From assembly GCF_014650895.1 (NCBI RefSeq), contig NZ_BMVV01000025.1:56821-120820 (forward strand): DNA of 64,000 bases. The letters are read 5' to 3'. Both the position numbers and the translations under genes were made by a program. Below, piece by piece: positions 1-10,221 of the stretch. Source of the stretch: Streptomyces omiyaensis. Its GTDB lineage: Bacteria; Actinomycetota; Actinomycetes; Streptomycetales; Streptomycetaceae. The notes beneath the pieces were generated by a model, which was given only the letters and a program-made list of their open reading frames with translations, was not told where the DNA came from and did no database searches. The stretch's first letter is position 1, and each line of letters starts with the position of its first letter.

Positions 1-308
1 ACGGAGGCCCCGGTGGTCGAGTAGCGGGCGTGACCGACCGCGATATGACCCTGGAGGGAACCGAGAGAGGTCTCGTCGAAGACCTGGGACACGAGGCCCA
101 TGTCCTTGAAGACGAGGATCTGGGAGCCGTTGCTGACCGCGATTCCCGCGGATTCCTGACCCCGATGCTGGAGGGCGTAGAGCCCGAAGTACGTGAGCTT
201 TGCGACCTCTTCACCCGGAGCCCAGACACCGAAGACGCCACACGCGTCCTGGGGGCCTTTCTCGCCGGGGAGCAGGTCGTGATTGAGTCGACCGTCACCA
301 CGTGGCAC
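1..308 (-). CDS. purF: Amidophosphoribosyltransferase PurF, N-terminal part (cut by window edge)
   Basis: First enzyme of de novo purine synthesis: it converts PRPP and glutamine to phosphoribosylamine. Only about the first 102 residues are in the window. Translation from a GTG at 308 gives MPRGDGRLNHDLLPGE, then the Ntn-hydrolase glutaminase opening DACGVFGVWAPGEE with the catalytic Cys exposed after propeptide removal, then YFGLYALQHRGQESAGIA and GHARYSTTGAS, all hallmark PurF motifs. The short propeptide before the Cys is usual for PurF. The other minus-strand purine genes (purL, purQ, purS, purC, purD) follow in the same orientation but are separated from purF by unrelated genes, so they are clustered rather than one operon. 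Confidence 0.95.
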   Translation of the reverse strand, partial: MPRGDGRLNHDLLPGEKGPQDACGVFGVWAPGEEVAKLTYFGLYALQHRGQESAGIAVSNGSQILVFKDMGLVSQVFDETSLGSLQGHIAVGHARYSTTGAS

Positions 309-824
309 GTCTTCGAGTCTAGGGGACCTCGACCGCAGGTCCGAATGGAAGAACGGTCCGTGGACGGCCCCCGTGCGATCGCACCAAAAGATCGCCGCGC
401 ACTTGGAGGGGCCTACAAGGCAGGTGGCGGAAGGGTTCTCCCCCCGCACACCCCCTCGGACCACCCGCTCGTACCGGCCCGCCGGACCCTCCGCGATGTG
501 ACGCAGAACGCACGGACCGGGGGTTTCACGGGCGTTTCGATCACGCGAACTACGCGCGTCGACCCGGGGGTCGGGCGTTGACCCGGACCCGCCCTTCGGC
601 GAGGCTCCTGATCCATGCAGCCCCGCAGTGACCGAGCGGTCACCCTCGTCCGGCGCCGGCACGTGGACCTCGTCCGTGTCGCGAGCGCCGGCTGTCGCCG
701 CGCCTGACCGGCCGGCCCCGCCCGTCCTGCCCGCTGCCCCTCCCCTCCGCACCCCCGCCCGCGGCGCCGTCCCCCGCCCGCCGGGTCCCGGAGGCATGCC
801 CGTACGTCCTTCTGGAGACTCGAC
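309..824. other. Intergenic region between purF and the sulfatase gene
   Basis: About 516 bases lie between divergent purF (minus) and the sulfatase gene (plus) with no convincing gene. Open frames on both strands are arginine- or proline-rich and look like GC-rich noise. The part nearest purF (about 309-400) is less GC-rich and contains GATCGC twice (around 377-395), so the purF promoter probably lies there. I could not identify a clear -10/-35 pair or a PurR-like box. Confidence 0.5.
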
Positions 825-2228
825 ATGTCCACGCCCCTGTCCCGCCGGGCCTTCGGCGGAGCCGCCGCCGGCGCCGCCGCGGTGGCCGCCGTCGGCGCCG
901 CCCCCGCCCACGCGGCGCCCGCCCCGGCCGCCGCCCCCGCGGAGCGCCCCTTCCGGGCCGCCCGCCCGCGCCGCCACTCCCGGCGGCCGAACATCCTCTT
1001 CATCCTGGGCGACGACCTCGGCTGGGCCGACCTCTCCTCGTACGGCTCCCCGCACATCCGCACCCCGCACCTCGACCGGCTCGCCCGCGACGGCGTCCGC
1101 TTCACCGACGCCTACTCCGGCTCCGCGACCTGCTCCCCCACCCGCTTCAGCCTCTACACCGGCCGCTACCCGGGCCGCACCAGGGGCGGCCTCGCCGAGC
1201 CGATCGCCGACAGGTCCGCCGGCCTGGAGCCCACCCACCCCACGCTCGCCTCGCAGCTCCGCGACTCCGGCTACGCCACCGCCCTCATCGGCAAGTGGCA
1301 CTGCGGCCACCTCCCCGACTACTCCCCCACCAAGTCCGGCTGGGACGAGTTCTTCGGCAACTTCGGCGGCGCCCTGGAGTACTACTCCAAGCTCGGCCCC
1401 GGCGGCGAGTACGACCTCTACGAGGGCGACGCCGAGTACAAGGACCTCCGCTACTACACGCGGATCCTCACCGAGCGGGCGAGCGAGTACGTGAGCCGCG
1501 ACCACGAGAAGCCGTGGCTGCTCAACCTCAACTTCACCACCCCGCACTGGCCGTGGATCGCCGACGGCGACGAGGAGGCGAGCGCCGAGATCGTCCGCCG
1601 CATCAGGGCCGGCGACCGCTCGGCCCTCTGGCACCAGGACGGCGGCTCGATCGGGAAGTACAAGGAGATGGTCGAGGACCTCGACCGCTCGATCGGCCGG
1701 GTCCTCGAGGCGCTCCGGCGCTCCGGCCGGGAGCAGGACACCCTCGTCTTCTTCGCCAGCGACAACGGCGGCGAGCGCTTCTCCTACAACTGGCCGCTCG
1801 CCGGCAGCAAGGGCTCCCTCCAGGAGGGCGGCATCCGCGTCCCCTCGATCCTGCGCTGGCCCGCCCGGATCGACGGCGGCCAGGTCAGCGACCTGCCCGT
1901 CTTCACCCCCGACTGGACGGCGACCCTGCTCGACCTGGCCGGCGCCCGCCCCCACCCCGCCTATCCGCTCGACGGCACCAGCCTCGCCGGACACCTGCTG
2001 CGCGGCGAGGAGGTGCCCGAGCGGGACCTCTTCTGGCGGGTCCGGGGCGAGCGGGCGCTGCGCCGCGGCGACTGGAAGTACTACCGGGGCAAGTCCGGAC
2101 GCGACCAGCTCTTCCACCTCGCCGAGGACGCCCGCGAGCAGGCGGACCGGGCGCCCTACGAGCAGGCCAGGCTCGCCGAGTTCCGGGCCGCGTGGGAGCG
2201 GATCGACGCGGGGCTGCTGCGCTACTGA
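825..2228 (+). CDS. Tat-exported sulfatase (arylsulfatase family)
   Basis: A 467-residue type I sulfatase that would hydrolyse sulfate esters outside the cell. The N-terminus MSTPLSRRAFGG followed by an Ala-rich hydrophobic stretch to about residue 37 is a twin-arginine signal, fitting export of a folded metalloenzyme. NILFILGDDLGW (Asp63, Asp64) supplies calcium ligands. CSPTR at residues 103-107 matches the CxPxR box in which the Cys is oxidised to formylglycine. GKWHCGH and FFASDNGGE are further sulfatase metal and substrate motifs, and the length fits the family. The stop overlaps the convergent META lipoprotein gene by seven bases. Natural substrate unknown; no maturase gene is visible nearby. 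Confidence 0.9.
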   Translation: MSTPLSRRAFGGAAAGAAAVAAVGAAPAHAAPAPAAAPAERPFRAARPRRHSRRPNILFILGDDLGWADLSSYGSPHIRTPHLDRLARDGVRFTDAYSGSATCSPTRFSLYTGRYPGRTRGGLAEPIADRSAGLEPTHPTLASQLRDSGYATALIGKWHCGHLPDYSPTKSGWDEFFGNFGGALEYYSKLGPGGEYDLYEGDAEYKDLRYYTRILTERASEYVSRDHEKPWLLNLNFTTPHWPWIADGDEEASAEIVRRIRAGDRSALWHQDGGSIGKYKEMVEDLDRSIGRVLEALRRSGREQDTLVFFASDNGGERFSYNWPLAGSKGSLQEGGIRVPSILRWPARIDGGQVSDLPVFTPDWTATLLDLAGARPHPAYPLDGTSLAGHLLRGEEVPERDLFWRVRGERALRRGDWKYYRGKSGRDQLFHLAEDAREQADRAPYEQARLAEFRAAWERIDAGLLRY

Positions 2229-3046
2229 GCCGGCGGGGCCGCCCGGGCGGTCAGGCCCTGGCCCGCGCCGTCGGTGAGGGTCAGGGTCCGGTGGTCGAGC
2301 CGGTAGGAGAGGGGGCCGTCGAGGAGCTCGTACAGCTGCGTCTCCAGGCTCATCTGCGGGCTCGCGCACATCATCCGGGTGGTGGCGGCGGGGCCGTCGA
2401 CGGTGAGCGCGCGGGCCTTCTCGTCGATGCGGACGGCGGCCGAGAAGTCGTTGCAGCCGAGGTTGCCGGTGATCCGGCCGTCCGCACCGATCACCAGGCG
2501 GGCCTTGGTCTCGGCGCCGGCCGGGAGCGAGGCCGCGGTGTCGCCGGAGACCAGGCCGTCGACCTTCCACGTGGTGCCGCGCAGCGGGGCGGACGGTTCG
2601 GCGGCCAGCTCGACCTTCCGCGCGCCGTCCGCCGAGGCGAGGGTGAGGGCGCCCTCCCGCATCGTGCCCTCCAGGGGGCCGGTGAAGGCGGCGAGGAAGG
2701 CCTTCTCGAAGCGCTGCAGGTCGCCGGGGCAGCCCTTCTCCGTGACCTCCTCCGGGGTGACGGTGACGGTGCTGCCGGCCACGGCGACGGTCGCGCCGAA
2801 GTGGTTGCAGCCGGTGCTGCCGCGGGCGCGCCCGCTCTCGGCGAAGTCGACGGCGGCACCGTCCGGGGCCGTCGAGCGGCCGCCGTCCACGGTGACCGCG
2901 GCCACCGTCCAGTGCGTGCCGGTGAGCGGGAGGTCGGGGTCCGCCGCACCCCCGCTCCCCGCCCCCGGCCCGCCGCAGGCGGTGAGGACGGGCAGGGCGG
3001 CGGCCAGCAGGACGGCGGCGGCGAGGGTGCTGCGCGGCTTCGGCAT
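2222..3046 (-). CDS. Lipoprotein with two META/HslJ domains
   Basis: A 274-residue predicted lipoprotein. The start MPKPRSTLAAAV leads into a hydrophobic signal ending in the lipobox LTAC, with Cys24 as the lipidation site. Two META-like repeats follow: one around residues 40-145 beginning LTGTHWTVAAV with GSTGCNHFGATV, and one around residues 153-270 beginning LRGTTWKVDGLV with GNLGCNDFSAAV. The W-x-V start and the GCN motif are typical of HslJ/META proteins, which are associated with envelope stress or heat-induced traits but have no agreed biochemical function. The gene converges on and overlaps the sulfatase gene by seven bases, so the two 3' ends are constrained together. Confidence 0.85.
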   Translation of the reverse strand: MPKPRSTLAAAVLLAAALPVLTACGGPGAGSGGAADPDLPLTGTHWTVAAVTVDGGRSTAPDGAAVDFAESGRARGSTGCNHFGATVAVAGSTVTVTPEEVTEKGCPGDLQRFEKAFLAAFTGPLEGTMREGALTLASADGARKVELAAEPSAPLRGTTWKVDGLVSGDTAASLPAGAETKARLVIGADGRITGNLGCNDFSAAVRIDEKARALTVDGPAATTRMMCASPQMSLETQLYELLDGPLSYRLDHRTLTLTDGAGQGLTARAAPPAQ

Positions 3047-3193
3047 GCCGATGGGACGCGGCGGACGGGCGGCGGGTTCCCCGGTGCGCCCCTCGGGGGA
3101 GGGCCGCCGCCGTGCCCCGCGGGGCCGTCGCGGTCCCTCACGCGACCGTTTCCCTCCCTCACGGGGCGGCCGCCGTCCCCCGCGGGGTGCGTC

Positions 3194-3982
3194 TCAGCCC
3201 ATCACGGGGAGCAGCCCCGCCAGATCGGCGCGTTCGCCGCTGGCGGCGATCCGGGCCGCGTCGAGTTCGGTCGCCCAGTCGGTGCGTCCGGTGGCCAGCC
3301 GGATCCAGGTCAGCGGGTCCGTCTCCACGACGTTCGGCGGGGTGCCCCGGGTGTGCCGGGGGCCCTCCACGCACTGCACCACCGCGTACGGCGGGATCCT
3401 GACCTCCACCGCGCCGCCGGGGGCCTTCGCCGCGAGGGCGTCGGCGAGCAGCCGGGTGCAGGCGGCGAGCGCCTGCCGGTCGTAGGGGATCCCGGCGCCG
3501 GTCGCGGCGGCCAGGTCGTCGGTGTGGACGACGAGTTCGACGGTGCGGGTGACGAGGTGGTCGGCGAGCGTCATGGCGCCGAAGCGGGTCGGCAGGAGCC
3601 GCTCGCCGTCCGTGCCGGCCAGCGCCCTCGCGAAGTCGTCGGCCACGCGCGCGTACAGCCCGGGCAGGTCGGCGGCGTCGAGCGCCCGCACGTCCTCGTC
3701 GATGCCGGCGGCCCCGGTCGCGGTGGCGAGGGGCCAGTCGAGCAGGGCGAGTTCGCGGCGGGCGGGCTCGGGGCCCTCGATGCCGCGGACGACCGTGCCG
3801 AGCGCCATGGTGAGGTGCGCGGCCAGCTCCCGCACGGTCCACGTGCCCAGCCGGGTGGGCCGGTCGAGCGCCTCCGGCGGCAGGGCGAGGACCGCGTCCC
3901 GTACGTGCCCGAACTGGGCGGAGACGGCGGTCCGGATCTTGTCGGGGTCGTAGCTGCGGGCGCGTTTCCTGGCGGGTGGCAT
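3194..3982 (-). CDS. Maleylpyruvate isomerase/DinB-like protein with SCP-type C-terminal domain
   Basis: A 262-residue protein of the mycothiol-dependent maleylpyruvate isomerase N-terminal family. ALDRPTRLGTWTVRELAAHLTM (about residues 38-60) carries the conserved His of the DinB-like four-helix bundle, and GAMTLADHLVTRTVELVVHTDDL supplies two more likely metal-site His residues. The C-terminus (from about residue 190, VEVRIPPYAVVQCVEG to DPLTWIRLATGRTDW) looks like the sterol-carrier-like domain found in actinobacterial members. It is probably a cytosolic mycothiol-S-transferase-type enzyme, but the substrate cannot be read from sequence. The start ATG begins MPPARKRARSYD; the gene is divergent from the SnoaL-like gene. 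Confidence 0.8.
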   Translation of the reverse strand: MPPARKRARSYDPDKIRTAVSAQFGHVRDAVLALPPEALDRPTRLGTWTVRELAAHLTMALGTVVRGIEGPEPARRELALLDWPLATATGAAGIDEDVRALDAADLPGLYARVADDFARALAGTDGERLLPTRFGAMTLADHLVTRTVELVVHTDDLAAATGAGIPYDRQALAACTRLLADALAAKAPGGAVEVRIPPYAVVQCVEGPRHTRGTPPNVVETDPLTWIRLATGRTDWATELDAARIAASGERADLAGLLPVMG

Positions 3983-4048
3983 GGCCCGAGGCTAACGCCG
4001 AGACTTGAGGGAGGGGGGAAACCCCTCAGGAAAGGCAGTGGCGGGACC

Positions 4049-4456
4049 ATGACCCATCACGAGCACCCCGACGCGGCTGTCGTGCGCCGGGGGTACGCAG
4101 CGTTCACCGCCGGTGACATGGAGACGCTCGCCTCCCTCATGACCAGCGACTGCACGCACCACTCGCCCGGCGAGAGCCAGATGTCCGGGCACTTCAAGGG
4201 CCGGGACAACGTCCTGGGCCACTACGGCAAGCTCGCCGAACTGACCGGCGGCACCTTCCGGGTGGAGCTGAAGGGCGTCTACCCGGACGGCAGGGGCCAC
4301 GTGATGGCCGTCCACACCTGGCACGGCGACAAGGGAGACCGGGGCATCGAGATGGACGGCGGCCTCTTCTTCACCCTCATCGGCGGCCGGATCTCCGACA
4401 TCGACGAGTGCGTGGCGGACATCCCCGAGTCGGACGCCTTCTGGGGAGCGGGCTAG
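4049..4456 (+). CDS. SnoaL-like polyketide cyclase-fold protein
   Basis: A 135-residue single-domain protein of the NTF2/SnoaL-like fold. The N-terminus VVRRGYAAFTAGDMETLASLMTSDCTHHSPG is the classic helix plus first strand of the fold. GHFKGRDNVLGHYGKL and the C-terminal GGRISDIDECV complete the cone-shaped barrel. Members range from cyclases and isomerases to proteins of no known activity; catalytic identity cannot be assigned. The ATG at 4049 is preceded by AGGAAAGGCAG as a plausible ribosome site and fits the usual family length. It is divergent from the isomerase-like gene, leaving about 66 bases for both promoters. Confidence 0.8.
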   Translation: MTHHEHPDAAVVRRGYAAFTAGDMETLASLMTSDCTHHSPGESQMSGHFKGRDNVLGHYGKLAELTGGTFRVELKGVYPDGRGHVMAVHTWHGDKGDRGIEMDGGLFFTLIGGRISDIDECVADIPESDAFWGAG

Positions 4457-4559
4457 CCGCCGGCGGACGCGGTCCCGGCCGGGAGGCCCTCCCGGGCCGC
4501 GAGGTGCCCCGGGCCGGCACGGTGGAGGTCTCGCCGCCCCGGGGGACGCCGACGCCCCG

Positions 4560-4790
4560 CCGGGCGAGAGGAGGACCGGCAGCGAGGCCCGGCCGAGGTG
4601 GTCGCGCTGCCGGTCCTCGGCGTGCACGACGGTGGCGTCGGCGGCCGCGAGGACCGGGGCGCCGAAGGCGGGGTGCGCGCCGGGGCGGCGGGCGAGCGGG
4701 ACGCGGGCCGCGGCGCGGCGGGCGGCGACGGCGAGGCCCGCGTCGAGCAGCACGGCGGCGGCGCGGGGCAGCCGGCCGGCGGCGTACGGG
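4560..4790 (-). pseudogene. Remnant of an M23-type peptidase gene
   Basis: Between the SnoaL-like gene and purL, the minus strand carries a start-less, truncated frame reading AVLLDAGLAVAARRAA, then RRPGAHPAFGAPVLAAADAT and VVHAEDRQRDHLGR. This resembles the membrane-proximal start of actinobacterial M23 peptidases (a hydrophobic segment, then a G-x-P-V-x-A-x-A-D-G-T-V-like strand and a DRxRDH segment). The catalytic H-x-G and H-x-H motifs are absent, because the similarity ends in a short Gly/Pro-rich tail near 4565. It reads as the 5' part of a deleted gene. Family assignment is from memory of related sequences and is tentative. Confidence 0.35.
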
Positions 4791-4796
4791 GTACGC

Positions 4797-4829
4797 GAGA
4801 ACCCCCGCCCGAGCGGAGCGGGGGTTCTC
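4797..4829 (-). terminator. Terminator after purL
   Basis: A perfect 12-base stem, GAGAACCCCCGC paired with GCGGGGGTTCTC around a nine-base loop, lies 13 bases past the purL stop. There is no long T run, as usual for Streptomyces. It most likely ends the purS-purQ-purL transcript. Confidence 0.8.
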
Positions 4830-4841
4830 GGTGGAGCTTCC

Positions 4842-7090
<2,249 letters not shown>

Positions 7091-7091
<1 letters not shown>

Positions 7092-7771
7092 CAGGCGTTG
7101 ACCAGCTTCTTGAGGATCGAGGTGAAGAAGCCGAGACCGTCCGTCTTACCGGTGCCGATCAGCGGCTCGACGGCGTGCTCGGGGTGCGGCATGAGGCCGA
7201 CCACGTTGCCCGCGGCGTTGGTGATGCCCGCGATGTCGCGGAGCGAGCCGTTGGGGTTCACGTCCAGGTAGCGGAAGGCCACCCGCCCCTCGGCCTCCAG
7301 CTCGTCGAGCGTGCGCTCGTCGGCGACGTACCGGCCGTCCATGTTCTTGAGCGGGACCTCGATCTCCTGGCCCGCGGAGTAGTCCGAGGTCCAGGCGGTC
7401 TCCGCGTTCTCCACCCGCAGCTTCTGGTCGCGGCAGATGAAGTGGAGGTGGTTGTTGCGGAGCATCGCGCCCGGCAGCAGGTGGGCCTCGGTGAGGATCT
7501 GGAAGCCGTTGCAGATGCCGAGGACCGGCATGCCGGCCTTCGCCTGCTCGATGATCGTCTCCATCACCGGCGAGAAGCGGGAGATGGCGCCGGCCCGCAG
7601 GTAGTCGCCGTAGGAGAAGCCGCCGGCGAGGACCACGGCGTCGACCTGCTTGAGGTCCTTGTCGCGGTGCCACAGGGAGACCGGCTCGGCGCCCGCGAGG
7701 CGGGCGGCGCGCAGCGCGTCCTGGTCGTCGAGCGTGCCGGGGAAGGTGACGACGCCGATGCGAGCGGTCAC
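7091..7771 (-). CDS. purQ: Phosphoribosylformylglycinamidine synthase glutaminase subunit PurQ
   Basis: A 226-residue class I glutamine amidotransferase that supplies ammonia to PurL. The nucleophile elbow LGICNGFQ places the catalytic Cys at residue 87; the catalytic His and Glu are in GLMPHPEHAVE near the C-terminus. The N-terminal RIGVVTFPGTLDD and LAGGFSYGDYLRAG are characteristic of PurQ. The GTG start overlaps the purS stop by four bases (GTGA) and the stop overlaps the purL start, so the three proteins are probably made in fixed proportion from one message. Confidence 0.98.
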
Positions 7772-8013
7772 GACTCGACCTTCACGACGAAGTCTTCGAT
7801 CACGGTGTTGGCGAGGAAGGTTTCGGCCATCTCATGGATGCGGGCGAGGGCGGCGTCGTCGACCGGTCCCTCCACCTCCAGCTCGAAGCGCTTCCCCTGA
7901 CGGACGTCGGCGATTCCGGCGAACCCGAGGCGGGGCAGTGCACGCTGCACCGCCTGTCCCTGCGGGTCGAGGATCTCCGGCTTGAGCATGACGTCGACTA
8001 CGACGCGTGCCAC
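7768..8013 (-). CDS. purS: Phosphoribosylformylglycinamidine synthase subunit PurS
   Basis: An 81-residue small subunit that bridges PurL and PurQ and is needed for ammonia transfer. VDVMLKPEILDPQGQAV, DVRQGKRFELEV and ETFLANTVIEDF are the conserved PurS core. Two in-frame GTG codons are possible. I prefer the one at 8013 (MARVVVDV) because GGGAG ends five bases upstream of it, whereas the same GGGAG overlaps the GTG at 8019. First gene of the purS-purQ-purL unit; its promoter should lie in the AT-richer part of the gap toward lsrL. TAGAAT at about 8070-8075 on the minus strand is a possible -10. Confidence 0.95.
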   Translation of the reverse strand: MARVVVDVMLKPEILDPQGQAVQRALPRLGFAGIADVRQGKRFELEVEGPVDDAALARIHEMAETFLANTVIEDFVVKVES

Positions 8014-8378
8014 TGGCACTCCCGGTGGTGTGTTGCGTGGGCGGTTCCCTCAGCGTACCTGCCTCCAAATTCTACGCGGGTAGAGATCTGAAGGATCCTA
8101 CAAATGCGCAGGCTGGAAGCCGCCCCCGGCAGCGATCCGCTCCAAACGCCCCGCACCCCGCCGCACATGAAATGCGAGTGAAATATTGCGCCCTCCATTG
8201 CCCCGGGACACGCTGAGACAATTGACAGGGCTTCACAATGCGAGGCCCGTCACTGTACAAAGGAATCCAGAGGAAAACAGCATTGTCCCTGGGCAGCCAG
8301 AGGCCTGGTGTCACCGCACGTCAGAGGCGCACCCACAGCTCCTGACAGGTGGCGGGCCACAGGAAAGGACCGATATCC
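8014..8378. promoter_or_regulatory. Divergent control region between purS and lsrL
   Basis: A 365-base gap between divergent genes, noticeably richer in A/T than its surroundings (for example 8161-8290). On the plus strand TTGACA occurs at 8222-8227, and TTCACA (8232-8237) followed 18 bases later by TACAAA is a possible lsrL promoter. On the minus strand TAGAAT (about 8070-8075) is a possible purS -10. Because Lsr2-family proteins bind AT-rich DNA, autoregulation of lsrL here is plausible. No gene seen. Confidence 0.45.
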
Positions 8379-8720
8379 GTGGCGCAGCGAGTGGTGGTCA
8401 CCCTCTCCGATGACATCGACGGCGGAGAAGCGGCGGAAACGGTCGCGTTCGGTCTCGACGGGAAGATGTACGAGATCGACCTGAATGATGCCAATGCAAA
8501 GAAACTCCGCAAGGCCCTCGCGCCCTACCTCGCGGCCGGACGGAAGCTGACGGGCAAGGCGGCGGCCGGCGCGGCCGTGAACACCGTCGCGTACAAGCAC
8601 ACGGCCCTCGCCCCCGACCCGGCGGCGGTCCGCGCCTGGGCCCAGTCCAACAAGATGGACGTACCGGCCCGGGGCCGCATCCCCAAGCGGGTCTACGAGG
8701 CCTTCCGCGCCGCGAGCTGA
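8379..8720 (+). CDS. lsrL: Lsr2-family nucleoid-associated protein (LsrL-type paralogue)
   Basis: A 113-residue Lsr2-like DNA-bridging protein, a xenogeneic silencer that coats AT-rich DNA. The N-terminal dimerisation part reads VVVTLSDDIDGGEAAETVAFG and GKMYEIDLNDANAKKLRKAL. The C-terminal DNA-binding part reads AVRAWAQSNKMDVPARGRIPK, with the RGR AT-hook-like minor-groove motif. The GTG at 8379 is chosen because AGGAAAGGAC lies just upstream and Lsr2 proteins begin M-A-Q-x-V-V-V. Streptomyces carry two Lsr2 proteins; location next to purS matches the second one, LsrL. The gene name rests on that synteny. Confidence 0.85.
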   Translation: MAQRVVVTLSDDIDGGEAAETVAFGLDGKMYEIDLNDANAKKLRKALAPYLAAGRKLTGKAAAGAAVNTVAYKHTALAPDPAAVRAWAQSNKMDVPARGRIPKRVYEAFRAAS

Positions 8721-8853
8721 CGGCGGCCCGCGGGGGAGCGGCGGGGGCGCCGGCGGCGCCGGGCGGAACCGATTTGCATTCCACCCCCCATGATCCGCTA
8801 GAGTCTGCATCACGCCGAGGGGCGAGGCCGCAAAGCCGAACCTCACGCAGCGT

Positions 8854-8925
8854 GCGGGTGTAGTTCAGTAGTAGAACATCCCCCTTCCAGGGGGAAGGCG
8901 CAGTGTGCGATCCCTGTCACCCGCT
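8854..8925 (+). tRNA. tRNA-Gly(TCC), with an aberrant T arm
   Basis: The 7-bp acceptor (GCGGGTG with CACCCGC, discriminator T), the D arm (GTTC/GAAC) and the anticodon arm (TCCCC/GGGGA, anticodon TCC at 8886-8888) are all perfect. The T arm is not canonical: in standard register the stem is CAGTG against CCTGT with only the G53-C61 pair and one wobble, and the loop reads TGCGATC instead of TTCGA-N-C. Pairing of 8900-8903 with 8914-8917 would save a four-base stem but leaves a ten-base loop. No encoded CCA. It is either a functional odd tRNA or a decaying copy. Confidence 0.75.
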
Positions 8926-9005
8926 CTGCATCACGGTTACCGACCACTCCGGTGGATCAGGTACAGTGGTGCTCGCACCGCCCGGTGAAAGCTGGTCGGA
9001 GGCAT

Positions 9006-9078
9006 GCGGACGTGGCTCAGTTGGTAGAGCATCACCTTGCCAAGGTGAGGGTCGCGAGTTCGAATCTCGTCGTCCGCT
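9006..9078 (+). tRNA. tRNA-Gly(GCC), copy 1
   Basis: A complete 73-base cloverleaf: acceptor GCGGACG/CGTCCGC, D stem GCTC/GAGC, anticodon stem TCACC/GGTGA with loop TTGCCAA (anticodon GCC), and T arm GCGAG-TTCGAAT-CTCGT. No encoded CCA. Sequence identical to the tRNA at 12939-13011. Confidence 0.97.
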
Positions 9079-9085
9079 CAGGGAA

Positions 9086-9115
9086 AAGACCCCGGTTCAT
9101 CGGAACCGGGGTCTT
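9086..9115 (+). terminator. Terminator after tRNA-Gly copy 1
   Basis: A 13-bp perfect stem, AAGACCCCGGTTC with GAACCGGGGTCTT, around the loop ATCG, eight bases after the tRNA. Confidence 0.85.
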
Positions 9116-9270
9116 CCTCGTTGTCGGCACCTTGCCGCCCGGCTTCCGGCTGCTCGCTTTCCGCTGCGCTTCCCGCTTCCCGCTTCCCGCTTCCCGCCCA
9201 TGACATTTGTCAGTCGGGGTGATGACAGCGCGCACTGCCCTCCGCCCCCACCGCACGGGAGGCTGGAGCC

Positions 9271-10221
9271 ATGACAGCTGAAGCCCAGACCCCGGCCATC
9301 GAGGCGACCGACCTGAGCCGCACCTACGCCGGCGGCTTCGAGGCGGTGCGCGGCATCTCCCTCTCCGTGCCCCGGGGCGAGATCTTCGCCCTCCTCGGCA
9401 CCAACGGCGCCGGCAAGACCTCCACCGTCGAGCTCCTGGAGGGCCTCGCCGCCCCGACCGGCGGCACCGCCCGCGTCCTCGGCCACGACCCGTACCGCGA
9501 ACGCACCGCCGTCCGCCCGCGCATCGGCGTGATGCTCCAGGAAGGCGGCTTCCCCTCCGACCTCACCGTGGCCGAGACCGTGCGGATGTGGGCCGGCGTC
9601 ACCAGCGGCGCCCGGCCCGCCGCCGAAGCCCTCGGCGCCGTCGGCCTCACCGGCCGCGAGAAGGTGCGGATCAAGCAGCTGTCCGGCGGCGAGCGCCGCC
9701 GCCTCGACCTCGCCTGCGCCCTCCTCGGCCGCCCCGAGGTCCTCTTCCTCGACGAGCCCACCACCGGCCTCGACGCCGAGGGCCGCCGCGACACCTGGGA
9801 GCTCGTCCGCGCCCTGCGCGCCCAGGGCACCACCGTCCTCCTCACCACGCACTACCTGGAGGAGGCCGAGGCGCTCGCCGACCGGCTCGCGATCATGCAC
9901 CAGGGCCGCATCGTCCTCTCCGGCACCCCCGCCGAGGTCACCGCCGCCCAGCCCGCCCGGATCCGCTTCGCCCTCCCCGACGGCGTGCCCGCCGCCCGGC
10001 TCCCGCTCGCGCTCAAGGCCGCCGCCGACGGCGACCGGATCGAGATCCGCACCCACGCCCTCCAGGACGACCTCACCGGGCTCCTCGACTGGGCCCGCGA
10101 CCACGGCGTCCGCCTCGAAGGCCTCGACGCCCGCTCCGCCTCCCTCGAAGAGGCCTTCCTCGACATCGCCTCCCGCACGGAGGACGTCCCCGCCGGCCCG
10201 AAGGAGTCCGTGAACCGATGA
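9271..10221 (+). CDS. ABC transporter ATP-binding protein (DrrA/CcmA type)
   Basis: A 316-residue cytoplasmic ATPase for an ABC-2 type exporter. Walker A is LLGTNGAGKTST, the Q loop is VMLQEGGFPSDLTV, the signature is KQLSGGERRRLDLA, Walker B is VLFLDEPTTGLD, and the switch His is in LLTTHYLEEAE. A C-terminal extension after about residue 225 (RIRFALPDGVPAARL and ASLEEAFLDIASR) is the drug-resistance-type tail. The stop overlaps the next gene's start (ATGA), so it is coupled to the permease. Together with the downstream sensor and regulator it forms a likely self-controlled efflux or envelope-stress module. Confidence 0.95.
   Translation: MTAEAQTPAIEATDLSRTYAGGFEAVRGISLSVPRGEIFALLGTNGAGKTSTVELLEGLAAPTGGTARVLGHDPYRERTAVRPRIGVMLQEGGFPSDLTVAETVRMWAGVTSGARPAAEALGAVGLTGREKVRIKQLSGGERRRLDLACALLGRPEVLFLDEPTTGLDAEGRRDTWELVRALRAQGTTVLLTTHYLEEAEALADRLAIMHQGRIVLSGTPAEVTAAQPARIRFALPDGVPAARLPLALKAAADGDRIEIRTHALQDDLTGLLDWARDHGVRLEGLDARSASLEEAFLDIASRTEDVPAGPKESVNR

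Noticed and set aside
1295..4456. A 1053-codon plus-strand frame through the sulfatase and lipoprotein genes
   Set aside because: Arginine/proline-rich noise read out of frame; only its last 135 residues, from 4049, form a real SnoaL-like gene.
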